From positions 84,875,960-84,939,959 of the forward strand of contig OX377206.1 in the NCBI GenBank assembly GCA_947396885.1: a stretch of DNA of 64,000 bases, written 5' to 3'. Shown one piece after another: positions 63,769-64,000 of the stretch (positions are counted from its first letter, which is position 1; every line of letters starts with the position of its first letter). Under the pieces are notes generated by a model that saw nothing but the letters and a program-made list of their open reading frames with translations, was not told the DNA's origin and did no database searches. A program made the position numbers and the translations under genes. The DNA is from Heligmosomoides polygyrus polygyrus (lineage: Eukaryota > Nematoda > Chromadorea > Rhabditida > Heligmosomidae).

Positions 63769-64000
63769 CTACCGAGAAGCTGGACTCTTTTGATTAATTT
63801 GCCAAACTCTAAAGCAGCACGACACGCAAAAAAAATGTCGTCTCAACGTAGATCTTGGTTTAGGGAAACTTAGCTTAAGCCCGTTGCCCCTTGTAGATGA
63901 GGGGTTCATTTTAAACAGCCCATCCGAGTTAACCTCCGCTTTTCCGTGAATGATTTTATAGATTAGGATCAGGTCGTTCCTCATCCTTCTCCATCTGAGA
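63769..64000 (-). pseudogene. C-terminal fragment of a CR1-like LINE at the window edge
   Basis: Minus strand reads MRNDLILIYKIIHGKAEVNS and ends KSPASR-stop. RRMRNDLILIYKIIHG matches the RRLRNDLFMAFKILTG block of the LINE at 46927-47830. The rest lies beyond the window. Confidence 0.75.

Overview
The window looks like nuclear DNA of a parasitic-type nematode, most likely a strongylid such as a hookworm. This is inference from three things: intron signals of nematode type (TTTCAG/TTTTAG acceptors, GTAAGT donors), the transposon mix (Tc3-like, mariner, piggyBac-like, non-LTR retroelements, many palindromic MITEs and tRNA-derived SINEs), and large gene-poor introns full of repeats. No rRNA, CRISPR array or convincing functional tRNA was seen.

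The main content is a plus-strand tandem set of paralogous genes made largely of very small symmetric exons. In the two clear copies every internal micro-exon is 39-54 nt (up to 60 nt in the first copy), a multiple of three, and phase 1 at both ends. Each therefore encodes 12-19 residues and can be included or skipped without changing frame. Copy 0 (about 4.8-14.6 kb) has Pro/Tyr-rich micro-exons at 4865 and 6021, a probable stop-containing exon at 8705, and a broken relic of the shared last exon at 14417-14599. Copy 1 (18044-34491) can be followed from ATG to stop: exon 1, exon 2, 17 micro-exons and a last exon ending in the CaaX-like tetrapeptide CCIL. Copy 2 (38767-57117) has exon 1, exon 2 and ten micro-exons, but no recognisable last exon.

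There are two micro-exon classes. Class A exons carry an acidic run followed by an aliphatic tetrapeptide (IVIL, VVVL, IVVL, IIVL, VIVL), resembling SUMO-interacting motifs. Class B exons encode an A/V-P-x-x-A-x-A/V-V...P-R-x peptide. Each class has its own conserved block just before the 3' splice site. From 28.4 to 31.6 kb of copy 1 the exon-intron unit is amplified as 245-bp tandem repeats inside a higher-order repeat. In copy 2 a 766-bp two-exon unit is duplicated almost perfectly. The cluster grew by whole-gene duplication (the 5' and 3' flanks of copies are also homologous), by unit amplification and by exon loss.

The rest is mobile DNA: a Tc3-like relic at 1.1-1.6 kb; a mariner at 6353-8090 containing a LINE fragment that itself contains a palindromic element; a degenerate LINE at 11.0-13.7 kb; long-arm foldback elements at 14.6-15.3, 24.4-25.7, 46.5-48.0, 51.1-52.9 and 57.5-59.5 kb; families of GC-rich palindromes; SINEs; and unusually many long G or C homopolymers. 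A separate intact 101-codon ORF of unknown function lies at 59515-59820. LINE and mariner fragments fill the last 3 kb.
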